Origin: Shinella pollutisoli
GTDB lineage: Bacteria > Pseudomonadota > Alphaproteobacteria > Rhizobiales > Rhizobiaceae
Direction of reading: 5' to 3'
Assembly: GCF_024609765.1 (NCBI RefSeq)
Contig: NZ_JANFDG010000003.1
Location: forward strand, 1-64,000
DNA length: 64,000 bases
Shown here in pieces: positions 39,701-50,039 of this stretch. Position 1 is the first letter of the stretch. Each line of letters begins with the position of its first letter. The notes under the pieces were generated by a model, which ran no database searches, was not told the DNA's origin, and saw nothing but the letters and a program-made list of their open reading frames with translations. The position numbers and the translations under genes are program-made.

Positions 39701-40291
39701 GAGACGGACGCCGCCGACCTCATGGTGCCCTCCGCCCTCTTTTCCCGCAAGGGCGTGCCCGGCGGCGCGCACGCGCTGGAGCGCGGGCGCATCCTGCACC
39801 GCTTCGTGCAGGTGCTGCCCTCCCTCGACCCGTCCGACCGCGCGGCGGCCGCCCGGCGCTACCTGGAACGGGCGGCCGGCGGCTGGCCGGAGACCGAGCG
39901 CGCCGCGCTGGTCGAGGCGGCGCTCGCGGTGATCGCCGACGACAGCCTCGCCACGCTCTTCTCGGCGGAGGCGCGGGCGGAGGTCTCGATCATGGGGACG
40001 CTCACGCTCGGCGGCCGCGACTATGCCGTCTCGGGCCGGGTCGACCGGATGGCGGTCGGCGCGGAGACCGTCGAGATCGTCGATTTCAAGACCAACCGCG
40101 TGCCGCCCTCCACCCCGGCGGACATTCCCTTCGAGCACAGGGCGCAGCTTGCGATCTACCGCGAGATCCTGCGGCCGCTCTATCCGGCCCGCGATATCCG
40201 TTGCGGCCTGATCTACACGGAGGGCCCGACGGTCTGGTGGCTCGACGGCGGGCTGCTCGACGCGAGCCTTGCCGAACTGGGCACAAAGTGA
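36752..40291 (+). CDS. addA: AddA helicase-nuclease subunit
   Basis: UvrD-type helicase plus nuclease, 1179 aa. Walker A ANAGSGKT at 37-44, motif [16 protein letters not shown], motif IV-VI region with [16 protein letters not shown] and [15 protein letters not shown], and the C-terminal PD-(D/E)xK nuclease ([17 protein letters not shown]). Works with AddB in place of RecBCD. The start overlaps addB by 8 nt; transcription probably runs on from the murU-addB unit. Confidence 0.96.
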   Translation: MRDEDRPLSDDPAEWLGWTALRQADASDPVRSAWVSANAGSGKTHVLTQRVIRLLLAGCRPSAILCLTYTKAAASEMSNRVFQRLAEWATLPDETLSQKVAEIEGRQPDALKLAEARRLFARALETPGGLKIQTIHAFCEALLHQFPLEANVAGHFSVLDDRAAAVLLADARRTLLTATAAEDDRPLAAAFATVLDIADDTGLDRLISEIVAARGPLRAFLDTAAATGGVDGVLRRGMAIGADESAADIVAAFWPLDGLQGPVLDGYLSLAETLGSETVKTSAAVLRAASRLADDEARRAALADLFFTAGGAPKNLDRAFLSKKVKEAAPHLEEALAAAQAHIVACTDRLRRFRLYEATAAALVIAERLIGDYEDLKRGRSLLDFDDLIDRTAALLTRDGVSAWVHYKLDQGIDHILVDEAQDTSPRQWQIVTALTDDFFAGETARAARRTMFAVGDEKQSIYSFQGARPERFAEEGRVLARRTQAAEASFSQIRLLLSFRSTREVLSAVDRVFSDPANARGLTPDDNVIVHASNRGREPGAVDIWEPIAAPPGLDEEDWTAPFDAVAEEAPINVLARRIADTLHGRIGRETVTEKGKARPMEPGDVIVLVRKRDAFVNALTRTLKQRHRLPVAGADRLVLTKHIAVQDLMALGRFAVLPEDDLSLAALLKSPLFGLDDDRLIDLAGYRGERQSLWARLKEDAALGDIVRRLETAIAEARVLPVHDFYARILGAGGGRRAFLARLGSEAGEIIDEFLTFALDQEENGLPGLQAFVSTLELEAPTVKREQDKARGEIRIMTVHAAKGLEAPVVFLVDGGSKPFSHSHMPQLRFLAAPGLPEGLPAWLPLKDLSNTLTEADAARIRAGAEEEYRRLLYVAMTRAADRLVVCGYRGKTENEGTWHGMVAGALAGDARCSEATFSTPGETWQGFRWREDGARTAEPEPVAAPETAEAPPLPEALSRPLPPQATLPRPLSPSGAAAVIETDAADLMVPSALFSRKGVPGGAHALERGRILHRFVQVLPSLDPSDRAAAARRYLERAAGGWPETERAALVEAALAVIADDSLATLFSAEARAEVSIMGTLTLGGRDYAVSGRVDRMAVGAETVEIVDFKTNRVPPSTPADIPFEHRAQLAIYREILRPLYPARDIRCGLIYTEGPTVWWLDGGLLDASLAELGTK

Positions 40292-40380
40292 GATACCGGC
40301 CGCAAACATCCGCGCCGCCCCTTGAACCCCGCGGCCTCATGCATCACATCTTGAGCAACGTTCACCATCAGGAGAGCCCC

Positions 40381-40701
40381 ATGGCTACCGTCAAAGTCGA
40401 CAAGTCCAATTTCCAGGCCGAAGTGCTGAATTCCGCCGAGCCGGTGGTCGTGGACTTCTGGGCGGAATGGTGCGGCCCGTGCAAGATGATCGCGCCGGCT
40501 CTGGAAGAGATCTCGGCCGAGCTCGCCGGCAAGGTGAAGGTCGCCAAGCTCAACATCGACGAGAATCCGGAGCTCGCCGCCCAGTTCGGCGTCCGCTCGA
40601 TCCCGACGCTTGCGCTCTTCAAGGGCGGCGAAGTGGCCGACATCAAGGTGGGTGCCGCCCCGAAGACGGCGCTGTCCTCCTGGATTTCCAGCGCCGCCTG
40701 A
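40381..40701 (+). CDS. trxA: Thioredoxin 1
   Basis: 106 aa general disulfide reductase with active site WCGPC (Cys31, Cys34), cis-Pro in SIPTLALF and the usual length. AGGAG lies 6-7 nt upstream of the start. There are 89 bp between addA and trxA, enough for its own promoter; a bidirectional terminator follows. Confidence 0.97.
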   Translation: MATVKVDKSNFQAEVLNSAEPVVVDFWAEWCGPCKMIAPALEEISAELAGKVKVAKLNIDENPELAAQFGVRSIPTLALFKGGEVADIKVGAAPKTALSSWISSAA

Positions 40702-40724
40702 CGCGGTCTCACGGAAAACGGACG

Positions 40725-40750
40725 AAGCCCGGCCTCGCGCCGGGCTTTTT
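40725..40750. terminator. Bidirectional terminator between trxA and folC
   Basis: AAGCCCGGC (40725-40733) and GCCGGGCTT (40739-40747) form a 9-bp perfect stem; TTTTT follows on the plus strand and CGTCCGTTTTCC on the minus strand. It serves trxA and could also serve folC, which ends 8 nt away. Confidence 0.88.
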
Positions 40751-40754
40751 CGTT

Positions 40755-42071
40755 TCAGGCGGGCGGCGTGCCGTTGTCGGCGAGCACGTCGCCGACGAGA
40801 TAGAGCGACCCGCCGATCAGGATGCGCGGGCGCGTCGTGATGCGGCCGATCGCAGCGAGCGCATCGGCGACGGTCGAGAGCGGTTCGGCGGCAAGGCCGG
40901 CGCGGGCGGCGTCGGTCGCCAGCGCCACCGGGTCGAGGCCGGCGTCGGAGCCGCGGATCGGCACGGTGAAGACGCGCTCGGCAAGGCCGCGGAACGGCTC
41001 GAAATAGCCGACCGGGTCCTTGGTGTTGATCATGCCGGTGACGAGGAAGAGCGGGCGCGGATCGCGCTCCTCGAAGCTCGTCATCGTCTCGGCGATCACC
41101 TGGCCGGCACCGGGGTTGTGGCCGCCGTCGACCCAGATCTCGCTCCCCTCCGGCGCAAGGCGCGCGAGCGTCCCGTCCGTCAGCCGCTGCAGCCGGCCCG
41201 GCCACTCGACCTCAGTCAGCCCCCGTTCCAGCGCCCGGTCGCCGACCGTAAAGCCCGCCGCCTTGACGGCGCGGATGGCGGCGGCGGCATTGGCATATTG
41301 ATGCCGGCCCGGCAGGCGCGGCAGCGGCAGGTCGGCAAGGCCGGTCTCGTCCTGGTAGACGAGGCGGCCGTGCTCCTCGTAGGCGAAGAAATCCTGGCCG
41401 TAGACGCTGTGCGGGCAACCCAGCCGCTCGGCCGTCGCGACCAGCACGTCGCGGGCGGCCGCCTCCGGCTGGTAGCCGACGACGACGGGCGCGCCGCGCT
41501 TCATGATGCCGGCCTTCTCCGCCGCGATCAGCTCGACCCGGTCGCCGAGATAGGCCTGGTGGTCGAGCGAGACCGGCATGATCACGGAGACGGCCGGGCG
41601 CGGGATGACGTTGGTGGCGTCGAAGCGGCCGCCGAGGCCGACCTCCAGGATCGCCACATCCGCCGGATGCTCGGAGAAGAGCAGGAAGGTGACGGCGGTC
41701 AGGATCTCGAAGACCGTGATCATCTGGCCGCCATTGGCGGCGGCGACCCGGCGCACGGCATCGGCCAGCACGCCGTCCTCCACCAGCCGGCCGCGCCCGC
41801 CTTCGACGCCGAGCCGGTAGCGCTCGTGCCAGTTGACGAGATGCGGCGAGGTGTGGACGTGGACGGAAAGGCCTTCCGCTTCCAGGATCGACCGGCAGAA
41901 GGCGGAGACGGAGCCCTTGCCGTTGGTGCCGGCGGCATGGATCACCGGCGGCAGGCGGAGGTGGGGGTCTCCCAGGGTGGAAAGCAGCCGCGCGATGCGG
42001 TCGAGCGACAGGTCGAAGCCCTTGGGGTGGAGACCGAGAAGCGCCTCGATCTCCCGCGCGGCCTCGCTCAT
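40755..42071 (-). CDS. folC: Bifunctional folylpolyglutamate/dihydrofolate synthase
   Basis: Adds glutamate to dihydropteroate and folates. 438 aa Mur-ligase-fold enzyme: P-loop [39 protein letters not shown], and [11 protein letters not shown]. Start at 42071 overlaps the accD stop as ATGA, the common trpFBA-accD-folC order of alphaproteobacteria. Confidence 0.95.
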   Translation of the reverse strand: MSEAAREIEALLGLHPKGFDLSLDRIARLLSTLGDPHLRLPPVIHAAGTNGKGSVSAFCRSILEAEGLSVHVHTSPHLVNWHERYRLGVEGGRGRLVEDGVLADAVRRVAAANGGQMITVFEILTAVTFLLFSEHPADVAILEVGLGGRFDATNVIPRPAVSVIMPVSLDHQAYLGDRVELIAAEKAGIMKRGAPVVVGYQPEAAARDVLVATAERLGCPHSVYGQDFFAYEEHGRLVYQDETGLADLPLPRLPGRHQYANAAAAIRAVKAAGFTVGDRALERGLTEVEWPGRLQRLTDGTLARLAPEGSEIWVDGGHNPGAGQVIAETMTSFEERDPRPLFLVTGMINTKDPVGYFEPFRGLAERVFTVPIRGSDAGLDPVALATDAARAGLAAEPLSTVADALAAIGRITTRPRILIGGSLYLVGDVLADNGTPPA

Positions 42072-42976
42072 GCTTCGGCGACGGCCGGCAGGGCGCCGTT
42101 GGTGATCGCCTTCTGCGGCCTGGCGGCGGGCTGCTTCGTCAGGATCTTCAGGAGCCGGGCGAGCGTGTCGGGAATGTCGTGGCGCTTCACCACCATGTCG
42201 ACCATGCCGTGCTCCAGCAGGTATTCCGAGGTCTGGAAGCCTTCCGGCAGCTTCTCGCGGATCGTCTGCTCGATCACCCGCTTGCCGGCAAAGCAGATCT
42301 CCGCGCCGGGCTCGGCCAGATGCACGTCGCCGAGCATGGCGTAGGAGGCGGTCACGCCGCCGGTCGTCGGGTTGGTCAGCACGACGATATAGGGCAGGCC
42401 CGCTTCCTTCAGCATCTCCACCGCGACCGTGGTGCGGGGAAGCTGCATCAGCGAGAGGATGCCCTCCTGCATGCGCGCGCCGCCCGAGGCGGGGAACATG
42501 ACGAGCGGGCACTTTTCGGCGATCGCCCGCTCGAAGGCCTTGATGATGGCCTCGCCCGCGGCAATGCCGAGCGAGCCGCCCATGAAGGCGAATTCATGGA
42601 CGACGGCGACCAGCTTGACGCCGCGCACGCGGCCGACGCCGGCGAGGATCGTGTCCTCCAGCTCGGTCTTGGCGCGGCTGTCGCGCAGGCGGTCGGTGTA
42701 TTTCTTGGAATCGCGGAACTTCAGCGGGTCCTGCGCCACCTTCGGCTGCGGCAGCTGCTCGTAGACGCCCTCGTCGAACAGGTCCCGGAGCCGCGCCTTG
42801 GCCGGCATCTTCATGTGATAGCCGGAGGCGGGGATGACCCACTTGTTCTCCTCGAGATCGCGGTGGAACACCATCTCGCCGGTCTCGGGGCACTTTATCC
42901 AGAGGTTCTCCGGAACTTCCCTGCGGCCGAGCATCGAGTTGATCTTCGGCCGAACGTAATTGGTGATCCAGTTCAC
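42068..42976 (-). CDS. accD: Acetyl-CoA carboxylase carboxyltransferase subunit beta
   Basis: With AccA transfers the carboxyl group from biotin to acetyl-CoA, starting fatty acid synthesis. 302 aa; carboxyltransferase signatures [17 protein letters not shown] and [14 protein letters not shown] are intact. The N-terminal zinc ribbon found in E. coli (CxxC, CxxC) is degenerate: Cys29 remains (WIKCPETG) but the other three positions read Gly/Ile/Ser-type residues (VIPASGYH). I recall the same in other rhizobial AccD. Between trpA and folC. Confidence 0.95.
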   Translation of the reverse strand: MNWITNYVRPKINSMLGRREVPENLWIKCPETGEMVFHRDLEENKWVIPASGYHMKMPAKARLRDLFDEGVYEQLPQPKVAQDPLKFRDSKKYTDRLRDSRAKTELEDTILAGVGRVRGVKLVAVVHEFAFMGGSLGIAAGEAIIKAFERAIAEKCPLVMFPASGGARMQEGILSLMQLPRTTVAVEMLKEAGLPYIVVLTNPTTGGVTASYAMLGDVHLAEPGAEICFAGKRVIEQTIREKLPEGFQTSEYLLEHGMVDMVVKRHDIPDTLARLLKILTKQPAARPQKAITNGALPAVAEA

Positions 42977-43014
42977 GTGCTAAACTCCGATTGTCCGCCC
43001 CAAATCTGGGTATT

Positions 43015-43854
43015 CTATTCCGCCGCCGCAAGGCGCGCGGCGCGCACGCCCGAGGCGAGGCTCATCACCAGCGTCTCGACGCCGGCGACGGTGGCGGCAC
43101 TCGCCTTGCCGTCCTCGGTCAGGCTGGAGGCGATCTGGTTGACGATGGCCGTGCCGACGACGACGCCGTCCGCCGAGGCGCCGATGGCGCGCGCATGCTC
43201 GGCCGTCTTGACGCCGAAGCCGACGCAGACCGGCAGGCGCGTATGCGCCTTGATGCGGCCGACCGCGCCGGAGATCAGCGACGGATCGGGCAGCGCCGAG
43301 CCGGTGATGCCGTTCATCGACACGTAATAGACGAAGCCGGAGGTGTTGCGCAGGACCGTCGGCAGGCGCTTGTCGTCCGTGGTGGGCGTGGCGAGCCGGA
43401 TGAAGTTGACGCCCTTGGCGACGGCCGGCAGGCACAGCTCGTCGTCCATCTCCGGCGGCAGGTCGACGACGATCAGGCCGTCGATGCCGGCGGAGATCGC
43501 ATCGTCCAGGAAGCGGTCGACGCCGTAGATGTAGATCGGGTTGTAGTAGCCCATCAGCACGATCGGCGTGGCGTCGTCGGTGCGGCGGAAGTCGCGGGCC
43601 ATCTGCAGGGTCTTGGCCAGCGTCTGCCCGCCCTTCAGCGCGCGCTGGCCGGCCATCTGGATCGCCGGGCCGTCGGCCATCGGGTCGGAGAAGGGCATGC
43701 CGAGCTCGATGACGTCGGCGCCGGCCTTGGGCAGCGCCGTCATGATCTCCAGCGAGCTCGCATAGTCCGGGTCGCCGGCCATGAAATAGGTGACGAGTGC
43801 CGGGCGGCCTTGCGCGGCGAGATCCGCGAAGCGTTTGTCCATGCGTGCGGTCAT
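43015..43854 (-). CDS. trpA: Tryptophan synthase alpha chain
   Basis: Cleaves indole-3-glycerol phosphate and passes indole to TrpB. 279 aa barrel with catalytic Glu in [16 protein letters not shown] and Asp in [11 protein letters not shown], phosphate loop [10 protein letters not shown]. 15 nt downstream of trpB. Confidence 0.96.
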   Translation of the reverse strand: MTARMDKRFADLAAQGRPALVTYFMAGDPDYASSLEIMTALPKAGADVIELGMPFSDPMADGPAIQMAGQRALKGGQTLAKTLQMARDFRRTDDATPIVLMGYYNPIYIYGVDRFLDDAISAGIDGLIVVDLPPEMDDELCLPAVAKGVNFIRLATPTTDDKRLPTVLRNTSGFVYYVSMNGITGSALPDPSLISGAVGRIKAHTRLPVCVGFGVKTAEHARAIGASADGVVVGTAIVNQIASSLTEDGKASAATVAGVETLVMSLASGVRAARLAAAE

Positions 43855-43869
43855 CTCAAAGCTCCCATC

Positions 43870-45090
43870 TCACAGTTCCATGCCCAGGATCTTGCCGACG
43901 GTGAAGATATCCTTGTCGCCGCGGCCGCAGAGGTTCATGACGACGATCTCGTCCTTGCCCATCTTCGGCGCACGCTTGACGACCTCGGCGAGCGCATGGC
44001 TCGGCTCCAGCGCCGGGATGATGCCCTCGACGCGGGTCAAGAGCTGGAAGGCGGCGAGCGCCTCTTCGTCCATGATCGGCACATATTCGACGCGGCCCAT
44101 GTCCTTCAGCCACGAATGTTCCGGACCGATGCCCGGATAGTCGAGGCCGGCGGAGATCGAATGGCCTTCCTTGATCTGGCCGTCGCCGTCCTGCAGCAGA
44201 TAGGTGCGGTTGCCGTGCAGCACGCCGGGCGAGCCGGCCGTGAGCGAGGCACAGTGCTCCTCGCCGTCGAGCCCCTTGCCGCCGGCTTCCACGCCGACGA
44301 TCTTCACGCCCTTGTCGTCGAGGAAGGGGTGGAACAGGCCGATGGCGTTCGAGCCGCCGCCGACGGCGGCGACGATCAGGTCGGGCAGCCGCCCTTCGGC
44401 GGCGAGGATCTGCTCCTTCGCCTCCTTGCCGATCACCGACTGGAACTCGCGCACCATCTCCGGATAGGGATGCGGGCCCGCGGCGGTGCCGATCATGTAA
44501 TAGGTGTCGTCGACGTTGGTCACCCAGTCGCGCAGCGCCTCGTTCATGGCGTCCTTCAGCGTGCCGTGGCCGGCCGTGACGGGCTTCACCTCGGCGCCGA
44601 GGAGCTTCATGCGGAAGACGTTCGGCGCCTGGCGCTCGACGTCGGTCGCGCCCATGTAGACGACGCAGGGCAGGCCGAAGCGGGCGGCGACCGTCGCGGA
44701 GGCGACGCCGTGCTGGCCGGCACCGGTCTCGGCGATGATGCGGGTCTTGCCCATGCGCTTTGCCAGCAGGATCTGGCCGAGGCAGTTGTTGATCTTGTGC
44801 GAGCCGGTGTGGTTGAGCTCGTCGCGCTTGAAATAGATCTTCGCGCCGCCGAGCTCCTCCGTCAGCCGCTCGGCGAAATAGAGCGGGCTGGGGCGGCCGG
44901 TGTAATGGGTGTTGAGGTTCTGGAGCTCGGCCTGGAAGGCCGGGTCGGTCTTGGCCGCGTTCCACTTCTCCTGCAGGTCGAGGATGAGCGGCATCAGCGT
45001 CTCGGCGACGAAACGGCCGCCGAAGATGCCGAAGCGGCCCTCCTCGTCGGGTCCCTCGCGGAACGAATTCAGGTTCGGTGACTGGTTCAC
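43870..45090 (-). CDS. trpB: Tryptophan synthase beta chain
   Basis: PLP enzyme joining indole and serine. 406 aa; PLP Lys99 in [12 protein letters not shown], phosphate-binding GGGSNAIG, and NLCGRGDKD near the C terminus. It starts with GTG at 45090, overlapping the trpF stop (GTGA), so translation is coupled. Confidence 0.97.
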   Translation of the reverse strand: MNQSPNLNSFREGPDEEGRFGIFGGRFVAETLMPLILDLQEKWNAAKTDPAFQAELQNLNTHYTGRPSPLYFAERLTEELGGAKIYFKRDELNHTGSHKINNCLGQILLAKRMGKTRIIAETGAGQHGVASATVAARFGLPCVVYMGATDVERQAPNVFRMKLLGAEVKPVTAGHGTLKDAMNEALRDWVTNVDDTYYMIGTAAGPHPYPEMVREFQSVIGKEAKEQILAAEGRLPDLIVAAVGGGSNAIGLFHPFLDDKGVKIVGVEAGGKGLDGEEHCASLTAGSPGVLHGNRTYLLQDGDGQIKEGHSISAGLDYPGIGPEHSWLKDMGRVEYVPIMDEEALAAFQLLTRVEGIIPALEPSHALAEVVKRAPKMGKDEIVVMNLCGRGDKDIFTVGKILGMEL

Positions 45091-45761
45091 ATGCCTCTCC
45101 TCGCGTGCGCGATGTCGCCTTGCGCCGTCCGCACCGCTGCAAAAAAATCGTCCATCAGGCCGAGGTCCTTGACGCCCGGCCGGGACTCGACGCCCGAGCT
45201 GACATCGATGCCCGGCGCGCCGGTGACCGCCAGGGCCTCGGCGACGTTGTCCCTGTTCAACCCTCCCGAAAGCATGTAATCGACGCCGCCGTCAAGCGAA
45301 TGCATCAGCCGCCAGTCGAAGGCGACGCCGTTGCCGCCGGGAAGCTCGGAGCCCGCCGGCGGCTTGGCGTCGAAGAGGAAGCGGTCGGCGATGCCGAGAT
45401 AGGGCTCGATCTTCTTCAGGTCGTCGGCCTCGCGCACCGAAAAGGCCTTCATCGCCGGCAGGCCGTAGACCGCCTTGACGGTCAGCACGCGCTCCGGGCT
45501 CTCGCCGCCGTGCAGCTGCAGGATGTCGGGCGACAGTAGGGCCACGATCTCGTCGAGGTCGTCGTTGTCGGCATCGACCGTCACCGCGACGATCCTCGCC
45601 TTGCCGCGCACACGATCCGCCAGCCGGCCGGCATCGGCGGGATCGACGTTGCGCGGGCTTTTGGCAAAGAAGATGAAGCCGACATGGGTCGCGCCGAGGG
45701 CCACGGCCCGGTCGACGGCCTCTTCGGTCTTCAGCCCGCAGATCTTGATGTCGAGTGTCAT
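45087..45761 (-). CDS. trpF: Phosphoribosylanthranilate isomerase
   Basis: Third dedicated step of tryptophan synthesis. 224 aa with [14 protein letters not shown] (catalytic Cys), [10 protein letters not shown] and the C-terminal [16 protein letters not shown]. Start MTLDIKICG at 45761 chosen on family alignment, with GGAG upstream. Heads trpF-trpB-trpA-accD-folC. Confidence 0.96.
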   Translation of the reverse strand: MTLDIKICGLKTEEAVDRAVALGATHVGFIFFAKSPRNVDPADAGRLADRVRGKARIVAVTVDADNDDLDEIVALLSPDILQLHGGESPERVLTVKAVYGLPAMKAFSVREADDLKKIEPYLGIADRFLFDAKPPAGSELPGGNGVAFDWRLMHSLDGGVDYMLSGGLNRDNVAEALAVTGAPGIDVSSGVESRPGVKDLGLMDDFFAAVRTAQGDIAHARRGM

Positions 45762-45813
45762 GCTACGCTCCATGGGGCACGGGACTCGCACGAATCACCG
45801 GAAGAGTCGAGCC

Positions 45814-46575
45814 TCAGGCGAAATCGACGGCGTGCAGGAGGCTGCCGTTGCGCTTCAGCCAGCGCTTCGCCTCGTCCATGCCGGGGCAGAGCTCGCCGCA
45901 GAGCGCCCAGAAGGCCGGGCCGTGGTTCATCTCGCGAAGATGCGCCACCTCGTGGGCGGCGAGATAGTCGATGACGGCGGGCGGCGCCATGGCGATGCGC
46001 CAGGAGAAGCTGAGCGCGCCGTCGGCCGAGCAGGAACCCCAGCGGCTGCGCGTGTCGCGCAGCGTCAGCGACTTCGCCCGCCTGCCGATCCGCCCGGCAT
46101 GGACGGCGACGAGCCGTTCGAGCTCGATGCGCGCCTCCTTTTTCAGGAAATCGGCGATGCGGCGCGGCAGGCTCTCCTCCATGCCGCCGACCCGCAGCAC
46201 GGCCTCGCCGTCGACGACGAGCGCTTCCGTCAGGCCGCGCAGCCGGCCGGTCGCCTCGATGCGGTGCGAGACGCCGCGCAGCATGACGTAGCCGCCGTCG
46301 ACGAGCGCATTGCTGGTGCGGAAGCGGGCGAGCCGGGTCATCAGCCAGCCCTGATGGCGGTCGAGGAAGTCGCGGATCTCGCGCTCGGGCAGGCGCACCG
46401 GCACGGTCAGCCTGAGCGCCCGGCCGCCGGGCTCGATGCGCAGCGTCAGCCGCGTCGCGCGCCGGTCGCGCCGGACGACGAGCGGCATCCGGCGGCCGTT
46501 GACCTCGATCTCGCGCGTCTCCGGCTGAGGCGGCGCCTTCAAGGGCCGGCGGGGCTTGCCGAACGATGGAAACAT
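45814..46575 (-). CDS. YgjP-type (M48-like, DUF45) metallopeptidase
   Basis: 253 aa zinc-metallopeptidase-like protein: HEVAHLREMNH has the HExxH core and the third ligand region (GPAFW), preceded by RDTRSRWGSCSADGALSFSW, the hallmark of the DUF45/YgjP family. No signal peptide. Start at 46575 has AAAGG about 5 nt upstream; an ATG 12 nt up is the alternative. 52 bp before trpF, same strand. Physiological substrate unknown. Confidence 0.85.
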   Translation of the reverse strand: MFPSFGKPRRPLKAPPQPETREIEVNGRRMPLVVRRDRRATRLTLRIEPGGRALRLTVPVRLPEREIRDFLDRHQGWLMTRLARFRTSNALVDGGYVMLRGVSHRIEATGRLRGLTEALVVDGEAVLRVGGMEESLPRRIADFLKKEARIELERLVAVHAGRIGRRAKSLTLRDTRSRWGSCSADGALSFSWRIAMAPPAVIDYLAAHEVAHLREMNHGPAFWALCGELCPGMDEAKRWLKRNGSLLHAVDFA

Positions 46576-46628
46576 GGAGCCTTTCATAGCCGATTCGACG
46601 CCGGCTGAAACCTTGCCGGAAAAGAGAA

Positions 46629-46654
46629 ACCGGCGCCCGTGGCGGGGCGCCGGT
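46629..46654 (-). terminator. Terminator after the DUF2852 gene
   Basis: ACCGGCGCCC (46629-46638) pairs with GGGCGCCGGT (46645-46654); on the minus strand TTTCTCTTTTCC follows. Confidence 0.75.
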
Positions 46655-46681
46655 CCATGCTGCGGTCGGTCTGTCCGGGCG

Positions 46682-47122
46682 TCAAGTCGCCGGGAAGCCG
46701 GGGACGTCGCCCTGGCCGGCGGCGCGGCGTTCGCGCATGAAGCGGTCGAACTCCTCCTGGTCCTTGGCGCGGCGCAGCTCGCGGACATAGGCGTCGAACT
46801 CCTCGCGCATCTCGTCGAGCTTGCGGCGTTCCTCGTCGAGGCGGGCAAGCTCGGCTTCGCGCCAGTCGTCGAAGGCGACGTTGCCGGTGGCGCTGCGGAA
46901 GGACGGGCCACGACCGCGACGGCCGCCGCATTTTCCGCGCCAGGAGGCGAAGGCGCCGTCGACGGCCTCGTTGGCATCCTTCTTGAAGGTCTTCAGGCGA
47001 TCGCCGAAGACGATGTAGGCGAGCATGGCGAGGCCGAGCGGCCAGAACACCACGAAGCCGAGCACCATCAGCGCGATGGTGGCGGGCGTCCAGTCCGGAC
47101 GAATCAGGGCTGACTGGTTCAT
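46682..47122 (-). CDS. DUF2852 family membrane protein
   Basis: 146 aa. One hydrophobic segment near 16-38 (IALMVLGFVVFWPLGLAMLAYIVF), then a Gly/Arg-rich linker and a charged, probably coiled-coil stretch (DEERRKLDEMREEFDAYVRELRRAKDQEEFDRFMRERR). It matches DUF2852, common in Rhizobiales; function unknown. It has its own terminator and stands alone. Confidence 0.82.
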   Translation of the reverse strand: MNQSALIRPDWTPATIALMVLGFVVFWPLGLAMLAYIVFGDRLKTFKKDANEAVDGAFASWRGKCGGRRGRGPSFRSATGNVAFDDWREAELARLDEERRKLDEMREEFDAYVRELRRAKDQEEFDRFMRERRAAGQGDVPGFPAT

Positions 47123-47262
47123 GTGCTTTCTTCCTCACGATCGGCGGCGGCCACCCTGGCCTCCGTTGTCTCCGATGTGGGCAGCGGCGTTTCGCCGTTC
47201 AAGGCGAACGCCCGCAAATTCGGGCAAGTGCCTGAAAGCGACCCCGAAAATCGGTCCGTAAT

Positions 47263-48552
47263 TCAGGCCGCGTCCCCGGCCTTGCCGCCGCGGATGACGC
47301 GCGGGCGGGGCTTCGCCCTGTCCGTCTTGCCGTGCTCGCCGATGAAGGCGAGGATGCGGGGCGCGATCTCCTTGCGGAAGCGCGAGCCGTTGAAGACGCC
47401 GTAGTGGCCGACGTCCGGCTGGACATAGTGCATGCGCATCTGGTCGGGGATGGCGGTGCAGATCGTCTGCGCCGCGCGGGTCTGGCCGACGCCGGAGATG
47501 TCGTCGTTCTCGCCTTCGACCGTCAGGAGCGCCACCTTGCGGATCGCCGTCGTGTCGACCGGGCGGGTGCGGTGCATCATCTCGCCCTTCGGCAGGGCAT
47601 GGCGCATGAACACCGTCTCGACGGTCTGGAGGTAGAACTCGGCCGTGAGATCCATGACGGCGAGATATTCGTCGTAGAACTCGCGGTGCTTCTCGGCCGC
47701 GTCGCCGTCGTTCTTCACCAGATGCGCGAAGAACTCCTTGTGGGCGATGACGTGCCGGTCGAGGTTCATCGACATGAAGCCGGAGAGCTGCAGGAATCCC
47801 GGATAGACGAGGCGCATCACGCCCGGCTGCGGCCACGGCACCGGCATGATGACGTTGTCCTGGAACCACTCGATCGGCTTCTCCTCCGCCAGCTTGTTGA
47901 CGGCGGTGGGGTTGATGCGCGTGTCGATCGGTCCGCCCATCAGCGTCATGGTGGAGGGCGAGAGCGGATCGTCGTCGGCCTCCATCAGCGCGACGGCGGC
48001 GAGAACCGGCACCGCCGGCTGGCAGACCGCCATCACATGCGTGTCCGGCCCGAGCGTGTGGATCATCTGGATGACGTAGTCGATATAGTCGTCGAGGTCG
48101 AAGCTGCCGTCCGAGGCCGGCACCATGCGCGCGTCCACCCAGTCGGTGATGTAGACCTCCGCCGCCGGCAGGAGCGCCTCGACGGTGCCGCGGAGCAGCG
48201 TCGCGTAGTGGCCGGACATCGGCGCCACGACCAGCACCTTGGGATCGCGGCGGTGGCCGGCCGGCAGACAGCGCTCGAAATGGATGAGGTTGCAGAACGG
48301 CGCCTGCCAGACGATCTTCTCGTGCACGGAGACGGGCTTGCCGTCGATCAGCGTCTCGCCGAGGCCGAAGGCCGGCTTGCCGTAGCGGCGCGTCGTGCGC
48401 TCCAGAACCTCCATGCTCGCAGCGACGGTGCGGCCGAAATAGGTGTGCGCCAGCGGATTGAACGGGTTGCGGAAGGCGAGCCGCATCTGGTCGGCGGCGG
48501 CCCGCCAGGGCGCCATCATCGCATGGTTCATTTCATAGAGGTGATAGTACAT
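47263..48552 (-). CDS. phaZ: Intracellular polyhydroxybutyrate depolymerase
   Basis: Mobilises stored PHB granules. 429 aa alpha/beta hydrolase of the PhaZa1 type, in which the nucleophile is Cys: here Cys177 in VMAVCQPAVP, with Asp in LTVEGENDDISG and His in PDVGHYGVFNG. No signal peptide. Start MYYHLYEMNHAMMAPWR at 48552 matches the family N terminus; the frame is open further up but without family similarity. Preceded by a possible promoter and a palindrome. Confidence 0.93.
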   Translation of the reverse strand: MYYHLYEMNHAMMAPWRAAADQMRLAFRNPFNPLAHTYFGRTVAASMEVLERTTRRYGKPAFGLGETLIDGKPVSVHEKIVWQAPFCNLIHFERCLPAGHRRDPKVLVVAPMSGHYATLLRGTVEALLPAAEVYITDWVDARMVPASDGSFDLDDYIDYVIQMIHTLGPDTHVMAVCQPAVPVLAAVALMEADDDPLSPSTMTLMGGPIDTRINPTAVNKLAEEKPIEWFQDNVIMPVPWPQPGVMRLVYPGFLQLSGFMSMNLDRHVIAHKEFFAHLVKNDGDAAEKHREFYDEYLAVMDLTAEFYLQTVETVFMRHALPKGEMMHRTRPVDTTAIRKVALLTVEGENDDISGVGQTRAAQTICTAIPDQMRMHYVQPDVGHYGVFNGSRFRKEIAPRILAFIGEHGKTDRAKPRPRVIRGGKAGDAA

Positions 48553-48616
48553 CGGCCGCGTTATCCCGTTCCGGACGCGGGAACGTCCTGCGCCCGCGCC
48601 GCTTTCTTCTGGTTTC

Positions 48617-48657
48617 CGCAATTGCGAAAAGACTAGCATGTTTTCGCTGCGTGGCAA
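48617..48657 (-). promoter_or_regulatory. Possible phaZ promoter with overlapping palindrome
   Basis: Minus strand: TTGCCA (48652-48657), 16 nt, TAGTCT (48630-48635). Just downstream of the -10 lies the perfect palindrome CGCAATTGCG (48617-48626), within a longer TTCCGCAATTGCGAAA. A repressor binding there would block the promoter. Confidence 0.35.
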
Positions 48658-48730
48658 CAGATCGTGGAACACGGCTGTCGTCACGACGCCATGGTGCAGC
48701 AAAGACCTTTCGCGGGGATGAACGGAGGGG

Positions 48731-49177
48731 CTAGACGCGGAAGACTTCGTGCGGAAGCACAACGCCCTTCTTCAGGATAATGTTTCCGTAAAGACGGAAT
48801 TCGGTCGTCGCCACGATGCAGGCGGCCTTCTTCGCCATCTCGTAGAAGGCGAAGCGCTCGACCGAATGGACCGTGAAATCGCCGGCAAGGCGATGGACGA
48901 CCTCCTGGAAGGTGGCGCAGACCTCCGGCACCGCCGTCGGATCGCCCACCACCTCCATGCGCCAGGCGGCTTCGGGCACGAAGGTGTCGAGCGGCATGTG
49001 GGCGAGGATCGCCTCGGTCATCGCCACGGCGTCGACGCCGTCGGCGCGGACCACCTTCGGCCCCATGAAGCCCGCCGGGAAATTGGCGTCGGCGATGACG
49101 ATGTCGTCGCCGTGGCCCATGGTGCGGATCGCGTGCAGGAGCTCCGGTCCGAGCAGCGGGTGAATACCTTTCAGCAT
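48731..49177 (-). CDS. fucU: RbsD/FucU family sugar mutarotase
   Basis: 148 aa, full-length FucU-type protein (MLKGIHPLLGPELLHAIRTMGHGDDIVIADANFP), which interconverts sugar anomers, in E. coli of L-fucose. GGAGGAGGAT lies about 9 nt before the start. It is the last gene of gabD-hpaI-fucU; no fucose isomerase or kinase is near, so the sugar is uncertain. Confidence 0.87.
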   Translation of the reverse strand: MLKGIHPLLGPELLHAIRTMGHGDDIVIADANFPAGFMGPKVVRADGVDAVAMTEAILAHMPLDTFVPEAAWRMEVVGDPTAVPEVCATFQEVVHRLAGDFTVHSVERFAFYEMAKKAACIVATTEFRLYGNIILKKGVVLPHEVFRV

Positions 49178-49238
49178 GGGCGACGATCCTCCTCCGGTCG
49201 ATGCTTTTGCGTCTTTATCGGCATTCGCCGCGAGCGAA

Positions 49239-50036
49239 TCAATAGCCGCCGCCGCGTTCCGCCTGGTCGAGCCCGAGGAAGCGGCGGCGCAGCCCGTCCG
49301 CCGCCTCGACGAGGCAGCCGACATCCGTGCCGATGGCCATGAAATCGGCGCCGAGCGCGCGGTACTGCTCGGCCTGCGCAAGCGAGACCGTCATGATGCC
49401 GCGCGCCTTGCCATGCGCCTCGATCCGCCGGAAGGCGTCGGTGATCATCGCCAGCACCTCCGGGGCGCCCGGATTGCCGAGGAGGCCCATGTCGGCGGCG
49501 AGATCGGACGGGCCGATGAAGAGGCCGTCGACCCCCTCCACCGCGGCGATGTCGTCGAGCGCGGCGAGGCCCGCCCGGCTTTCGATCTGCACCAGCAGGC
49601 AGATCTCGGCGTTGGCGGTCGCGAGGTAATCCGGCGTGCGGTTGAAATCGCTCGCCCGGCCGAGGCCGGCGCCGACGCCGCGGATGCCGTGCGGCGGATA
49701 GCGCACGGCGCGCACCAGCGCGCGGGCCTGCTCGGCCGATTCGACCATGGGGATGAGGAAGGTCTGCGCGCCCTGGTCGAGGAGCTGCTTCATGAGCCAG
49801 GCCTCGCCCATCGGCGGGCGCACGATGGCGTGGCTTTGCGAATGGCGAAGCGCCCCGAGCTGCGCGCCGATCAGCGGCATGTCGTTCGGTCCGTGCTCGC
49901 CGTCGATCAGCAGCCAGTCGTAGCCGCTTCCCGACAGGATCTCCGCGACGTAGGGGCTGCCGAGCGCCACCCAGAGGCCGAGCTGGAAGCGGCGCTCGGC
50001 GAGCGCCGCCTTGAAGGGGTTCTTCGGAGCCGCCAT
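49239..50036 (-). CDS. hpaI: HpcH/HpaI family aldolase
   Basis: 265 aa class II pyruvate aldolase; the type enzyme splits 4-hydroxy-2-oxoheptanedioate into pyruvate and succinate semialdehyde. Visible: WLLIDGEHGPND, the catalytic LVQIESRAGLAALDDIAAVEGVDGLFIGPSDLAADMG metal-binding region read as motif blocks around LVQIES and IGPSDL. gabD lies 3 nt upstream and would oxidise succinate semialdehyde, a matching next step. A related 2-keto-3-deoxy-sugar-acid aldolase activity is equally possible. Confidence 0.85.
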   Translation of the reverse strand: MAAPKNPFKAALAERRFQLGLWVALGSPYVAEILSGSGYDWLLIDGEHGPNDMPLIGAQLGALRHSQSHAIVRPPMGEAWLMKQLLDQGAQTFLIPMVESAEQARALVRAVRYPPHGIRGVGAGLGRASDFNRTPDYLATANAEICLLVQIESRAGLAALDDIAAVEGVDGLFIGPSDLAADMGLLGNPGAPEVLAMITDAFRRIEAHGKARGIMTVSLAQAEQYRALGADFMAIGTDVGCLVEAADGLRRRFLGLDQAERGGGY

Positions 50037-50039
50037 GGA

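Noticed and set aside
33487-40309. Long minus-strand open frames (1155 and 1237 codons) opposite addB and addA
   Set aside because: Low-complexity Arg/Ala/Gly sequence without family features; the plus-strand genes carry complete helicase and nuclease motifs.
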